In this document: positions 34,534-37,422 of the stretch, piece by piece
How the letters are laid out: each line of letters begins with the position of its first letter
How positions within the stretch are numbered: position 1 is the first letter of the stretch
Assembly: GCA_014382365.1 (NCBI GenBank)
Contig: JACNJW010000016.1
Location: forward strand, 1-37,422
Direction of reading: 5' to 3'
DNA from: SAR324 cluster bacterium
GTDB taxonomy: Bacteria; SAR324; NAC60-12
DNA length: 37,422 nucleotides
Translations under genes and position numbers: made by a program
Notes under the pieces: generated by a model
Told to the model about the DNA's origin: nothing
The model's input: the letters and a program-made list of their open reading frames with translations, nothing else
Database searches by the model: none

Positions 34534-35715
34534 ATGTTCAAAGGACAGTATGTATTTTCTCAAATCACAGATCATTTACCACTGCACACTTTTCGTAGAT
34601 GTGTTGAACGTTACCAGGGAGAGCGGTATGTAAAACAGTTTAGTTGCCTTGAACAATACTTGGCAATGTCTTTTGCCCAGCTTACTCATCGTGAGAGCCT
34701 CCGTGATATTGAAGCTTGCCTTCAGTCTCAAAGCAGCAAACTCTATCATATTGGTCTTCGTTCTCATATTTCCAGAAGCACTCTGGCTGATGCAAACGAG
34801 CAACGAGACTGGCGAATATATGCAGACTTTGCTCAAGCACTAATCAAGATTGCACGGCCTCTGTATGCAGGAGATGAACTTGGACTTGATCTAAAAAATA
34901 CTGTTTACGCTCTTGACGCATCTACGATTGATCTTTGTTTTTCTGTTTTTCCATGGGCGCTCTTTCGATCAACAAAGTCTGCCGTTAAATTACATACGTT
35001 ACTTGATTTAAGGGGCAATATTCCGTCTTTCATCCATATCTCAGAGGGTAAGCTACATGATGTCAACTCACTTGATATGATTATTCCAGAAGCAGGTTCT
35101 TTTTATGTCATGGATCGAGGTTATCTGGATTTCGAGCGACTCTTTTCTTTGCATAATTCTGGTGCTTTCTTTGTGATTCGCTCAAAAAATAATATCCTGT
35201 TTAAACGCAGATACTCTCGACCAGTTGAAAAATCAAATGGAGTTCGGTGTGACCAAACTATCAGGCTGACAGGCCTGAACACAAAAAAGAAATACCCAAA
35301 ACCGTTGAGAAGAGTTAAATACCATGATAGCGAAACAGGAAAAACACTAAATCTTCTTACAAACAACGAAATTATTTCAGCACAAACAGTAGCGGATCTT
35401 TATCGCTACCGCTGGAAGGTAGAACTCTTTTTTAAATGGATTAAACAACATCTGCGTATAAGATCTTTTTTTGGTACATCTGAGAATGCAGTCAAGAGTC
35501 AAATCTGGATTGCTATTTCAGTCTATGTGTTAATAGCCATAATCAAAAAAAATCTCAAAATAAAGGCTGAACTCTACACAATTTTACAGGTTTTGAGTCT
35601 GACTCTATTTGAAAAATTACCATTAGAACAGTTACTTGGGAATAATCATTACATGACACATATTCACGAAAATGCTATCCAACTGAATTTATTCGACAAC
35701 TTAACCGGACACTAG
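34534..35715 (+). CDS. IS4-family DDE transposase
   Basis: 393-residue transposase with a DUF4372-like N-terminal domain (FSQITDHLPLHTFRRCVERY) and a DDE catalytic domain: Asp128 in YALDASTIDL, Asp194 in VMDRGYLDF and Glu297 in YRWKVELFFKWIKQHL (numbering from the ATG at 34534). The upstream ATG at 34504 would add ten residues unlike the family. Uninterrupted, so probably functional. It is the only gene of the element. Confidence 0.93.
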   Translation: MFKGQYVFSQITDHLPLHTFRRCVERYQGERYVKQFSCLEQYLAMSFAQLTHRESLRDIEACLQSQSSKLYHIGLRSHISRSTLADANEQRDWRIYADFAQALIKIARPLYAGDELGLDLKNTVYALDASTIDLCFSVFPWALFRSTKSAVKLHTLLDLRGNIPSFIHISEGKLHDVNSLDMIIPEAGSFYVMDRGYLDFERLFSLHNSGAFFVIRSKNNILFKRRYSRPVEKSNGVRCDQTIRLTGLNTKKKYPKPLRRVKYHDSETGKTLNLLTNNEIISAQTVADLYRYRWKVELFFKWIKQHLRIRSFFGTSENAVKSQIWIAISVYVLIAIIKKNLKIKAELYTILQVLSLTLFEKLPLEQLLGNNHYMTHIHENAIQLNLFDNLTGH

Positions 35716-35718
35716 TGA
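35701..35718 (-). repeat. Right terminal inverted repeat of the IS
   Basis: TTAACCGGACACTAGTGA, the inverted partner of 34391-34408; it overlaps the transposase stop region. Confidence 0.85.
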
Positions 35719-35899
35719 TTACAATTTGAAAAAATTGCAACTTGCGCTTAGAGATCAGTCAGGTACAATTTGCGGAAACAGAAACTGTATCTTTTCATGA
35801 TACTGAGAGCTGTAGAGTAAAATCCTCAGACAACAGAAGAATCAAAAGGCATTTCAAAGTGTATTAATTACTAAATAATTTTATACAAAATAGTCAACT

Positions 35900-36835
35900 A
35901 TGGTTCCAATTATAGATTTCAGAAGTACAACAGTTGAAAAACAGATGCATGCAGCATATACCACTTGTGGATTTGCGGTATTTAGAAATGTATATAATTC
36001 ATGGTTAAGTGAGTTTTCGGATTGGCAGCAGTTAATGGAAGAGTTTTTCAATCAGAAAAATGAGATAAAAATAAAATATTCATATAGCGGAGTTGAAGAC
36101 AATATTGGCTACAGTAGATTTGAGGAAGAACGTTTGACTCCAAACAAACCGGGTGATTTGAAAGAATCATTTAACTGGGTTTCTCCGGACAGAATGAAGG
36201 AGCAGTTCTGGCCGACTGAGATTCCGGAATTTAAACCGCTGGCCCAAAAAATTCTACGGATTGCACAACTGCTTTCCATAGATTTTCTTTACAAGTTTGA
36301 AAATATTTTGAGTTTGCCTAAAGGGAGACTGGCTGAGCAGCACATAGATGCCGCTTCCACGATTAGAATCATAAAATATCCCTCACATCACGATGAAATA
36401 ATACAGGGTCAGTTGAGAGGTAATGAGCATACAGATTATGGTTCAATCACTCTACTTTGGCGATTTGATGATGTTTCAGGTTTGCAGGTTTTTGACAGAG
36501 AAAAGGACGGTTGGTTTGATGTACCAATCGTTGAGAATTCGATAGTCCTGAATATAGGCGACATGTTTCAAAGATGGAGCAATGACAAATTTAAGTCTAC
36601 TCCACACAGGGTGGTGAATGCAGACCTTAATCGAACTAGATATTCAATGCCCTACTTTGTTGATCCAGGCCGTGATGTGATCATCAAAAACCTGACGGAG
36701 GAAGCTGACAAATATCCGCCAATCAGCGCCTATGCATATCTCAAGTGGCGGCTGGCCCAGTCTTATAATGATCAAAATTATGTGCAGAATGAAGAGGTAA
36801 ACGACGAAGGCGTTCAACATCTTCCAAATTACTAA
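35900..36835 (+). CDS. Isopenicillin-N-synthase-like 2-oxoglutarate/Fe(II) dioxygenase
   Basis: 311-residue non-haem iron oxygenase. It opens with the DIOX_N signature (VPIIDFRST, then CGFAVFRN). The iron ligands are H177 and D179 in EHTDYGS and H236 in TPHRVVN; R247-x-S249 (RYS) is the 2-oxoglutarate-binding motif. The substrate is unknown; members act in antibiotic, ethylene and nucleotide pathways. It lies between the IS and a degraded region, with about 180 bases of AT-rich DNA on its 5' side in which I see nothing else. Confidence 0.88.
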   Translation: MVPIIDFRSTTVEKQMHAAYTTCGFAVFRNVYNSWLSEFSDWQQLMEEFFNQKNEIKIKYSYSGVEDNIGYSRFEEERLTPNKPGDLKESFNWVSPDRMKEQFWPTEIPEFKPLAQKILRIAQLLSIDFLYKFENILSLPKGRLAEQHIDAASTIRIIKYPSHHDEIIQGQLRGNEHTDYGSITLLWRFDDVSGLQVFDREKDGWFDVPIVENSIVLNIGDMFQRWSNDKFKSTPHRVVNADLNRTRYSMPYFVDPGRDVIIKNLTEEADKYPPISAYAYLKWRLAQSYNDQNYVQNEEVNDEGVQHLPNY

Positions 36836-36849
36836 ACTCTAGTTTATTC

Positions 36850-36948
36850 TCAGTTTCTCAGCAGTTGCAGACCGTTGTGTTCAGGCAGAGTTACATCAGC
36901 AATAACCGGTGAGTGTTCTTGCTGTAGAAATTTATTGTGTGTTTCCAC
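36850..36948 (-). pseudogene. Possible remnant of a response-regulator receiver domain
   Basis: On the - strand, a short frame reads VETHNKFLQQEHSPVIADVT then LPEHNGLQLLRN and a stop. VIADVTLPEHNGLQLL fits the phospho-acceptor strand of receiver domains (hydrophobic-x-x-D-x-x-x-P-x-x-x-G-x-x-LL). Upstream the frame continues without receiver-like sequence and has no good start. Likely a gene fragment; a chance match cannot be ruled out. Confidence 0.35.
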
Positions 36949-37024
36949 ATTTTGTGGACTCTTGTGGTATTGAGTAAGAAAAGAAAAATTGTGTATAAAT
37001 ACTGGCTACAAAAAAGCGTACTTT

Positions 37025-37039
37025 GATAATGATTATAAT
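37025..37039. promoter_or_regulatory. Fur-box-like sequence with -10-like TATAAT
   Basis: GATAATGATTATAAT resembles half to two-thirds of the Fur consensus GATAATGATAATCATTATC and includes TATAAT (37034-37039), 17 bases before the 56-residue ORF. No good -35 is visible. Weak. Confidence 0.3.
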
Positions 37040-37055
37040 AGCAAAGAGTAAGTAG

Positions 37056-37226
37056 ATGGAAGTGATTGTAGATGTAATATTTGAAATGGGTTCGATTCTC
37101 ATCATGGGTGTTGTTTTTTTAGTTTTGTATGTCTATGGAAAATTGATTCTCATTAAAATTGGTCTAATTGACGTTGAAGAGGTAGATGAATCCAAAAATG
37201 AAGATGAAGCAGCTGGGAAAATGTGA
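37056..37226 (+). CDS. 56-residue single-span membrane peptide
   Basis: ORF MEVIVDVIFEMGSILIMGVV... with one membrane segment at about 13-35 (SILIMGVVFLVLYVYGKLIL) and an acidic tail (DVEEVDESKNEDEAAGKM). Only a weak AGAGTAAG precedes the ATG. Not recognised. Confidence 0.4.
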   Translation: MEVIVDVIFEMGSILIMGVVFLVLYVYGKLILIKIGLIDVEEVDESKNEDEAAGKM

Positions 37227-37259
37227 AAAAAAGTGAAATCTAGTGACAATGGCAAGTCA

Positions 37260-37364
37260 TTTTTGTAAACTGCATACTTGTTGAGAACGGGTTCAACTAT
37301 TCTGTAGCAATAGAGAGTGATTCGTGCTGGTAAATATGCTGGTAAAATGATCTGGTACATTGTT
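37260..37364 (+). repeat. About 105-bp interspersed repeat, copy 2
   Basis: Same layout as copy 1: TTTTTGTAAACT at 37260-37271 and a 41-bp core at 37324-37364 with four differences. It ends 3 bases before a GGGAACCTCTAAAAATT run that may be the end of another mobile element. Confidence 0.7.
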
Positions 37365-37367
37365 TAA

Positions 37368-37422
37368 GGGAACCTCTAAAAATTAGATTTTAATCAATTT
37401 CATTGAAAAACCAGTTTTTAAA
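37368..37422 (+). other. Possible end of a second mobile element, truncated by window
   Basis: GGGAACCTCTAAAAATT starts here and resembles the terminal inverted repeats of some IS families as I remember them. The partner end lies beyond the window, so this is a weak call. Confidence 0.25.

Larger units (their letters stand above)
34391..35718. mobile_element. IS4-family insertion sequence
   Basis: A 1.3-kb element: one transposase gene flanked by 18-bp terminal inverted repeats (34391-34408 and 35701-35718) with two mismatches. The right repeat includes the last transposase codons. I do not see a direct target duplication in the flanks. It lies between a lipoprotein gene and a dioxygenase gene, 17 bases after repeat copy 1. 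Confidence 0.85.

Noticed and set aside
34380..35730. Target-site duplication of the IS
   Set aside because: The flanks (CAATTAGAC / TTACAATTT) are not direct repeats over 8-13 bases.

Overview
The window looks like chromosomal DNA of a Gram-negative, moderately AT-rich bacterium. The Gram-negative call rests on a bifunctional heptose kinase/adenylyltransferase, a heptosyltransferase-type GT9 enzyme with a DUF4254 partner, outer-membrane barrel-like proteins, lipoproteins and a periplasmic thiol oxidoreductase. A FliN-type protein and a PilZ protein suggest flagella and c-di-GMP signalling. Gene content recalls deltaproteobacteria or SAR324-like lineages, but that is a guess from memory; no rRNA or other taxonomic marker is present.

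Left part (1-6.7 kb, + strand). An integron-type tyrosine recombinase runs in from the left edge. It is followed by a tightly packed set: SplB-like radical SAM enzyme, LON-domain protein, DsbA-like protein, HldE and an archaeal-type serine hydroxymethyltransferase. HldE lacks the first His of its HxGH motif and ends before its usual C-terminus; the missing end appears to lie in another frame.

Replication region (6.8-16.6 kb, - strand). dnaN-recF-gyrB-der form one block. Upstream of dnaN is a non-coding AT-rich gap (12836-13150) with ten 11-bp iterons that start TGTTGA or TGTTGT, in four tandem blocks. Two iterons contain a one-mismatch DnaA box. This is the best origin candidate here, although dnaA is not adjacent. 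Beyond it lie a phosphopantetheinyl transferase, two related small barrel proteins, a small membrane protein, an N-terminally extended exonuclease III and a coupled 42-residue basic peptide.

Middle part (16.7-30.3 kb, mostly + strand). A lone FliN sits with a heptosyltransferase and a DUF4254 protein, followed by two tiny membrane proteins and a small divergent DNA-binding-type protein. serA has a long leader containing a 35-codon ORF and a 13-bp hairpin. Then come a ParC/GyrA-type topoisomerase subunit without its partner, rpmB with a terminator-like hairpin, pheA, a membrane-anchored PilZ protein, a penicillin-acylase-family hydrolase, a benzoate/2-aminobenzoate-type acyl-CoA ligase and a DUF1330 protein.

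Right part (30.4-37.4 kb). This is accessory in character: two small exported proteins behind a promoter with a palindrome in its spacer, an alpha/beta hydrolase, a Gfo/Idh/MocA oxidoreductase and a Tat/lipobox FecR-domain protein. A complete IS4-family element (34391-35718) has 18-bp inverted ends. Beyond it are an isopenicillin-N-synthase-like dioxygenase, a probable response-regulator remnant and a 56-residue membrane peptide. A roughly 105-bp repeat occurs twice (34270-34373 and 37260-37364), next to the IS end in the first case and next to a possible second element end in the other. No tRNA, rRNA or CRISPR array was seen.
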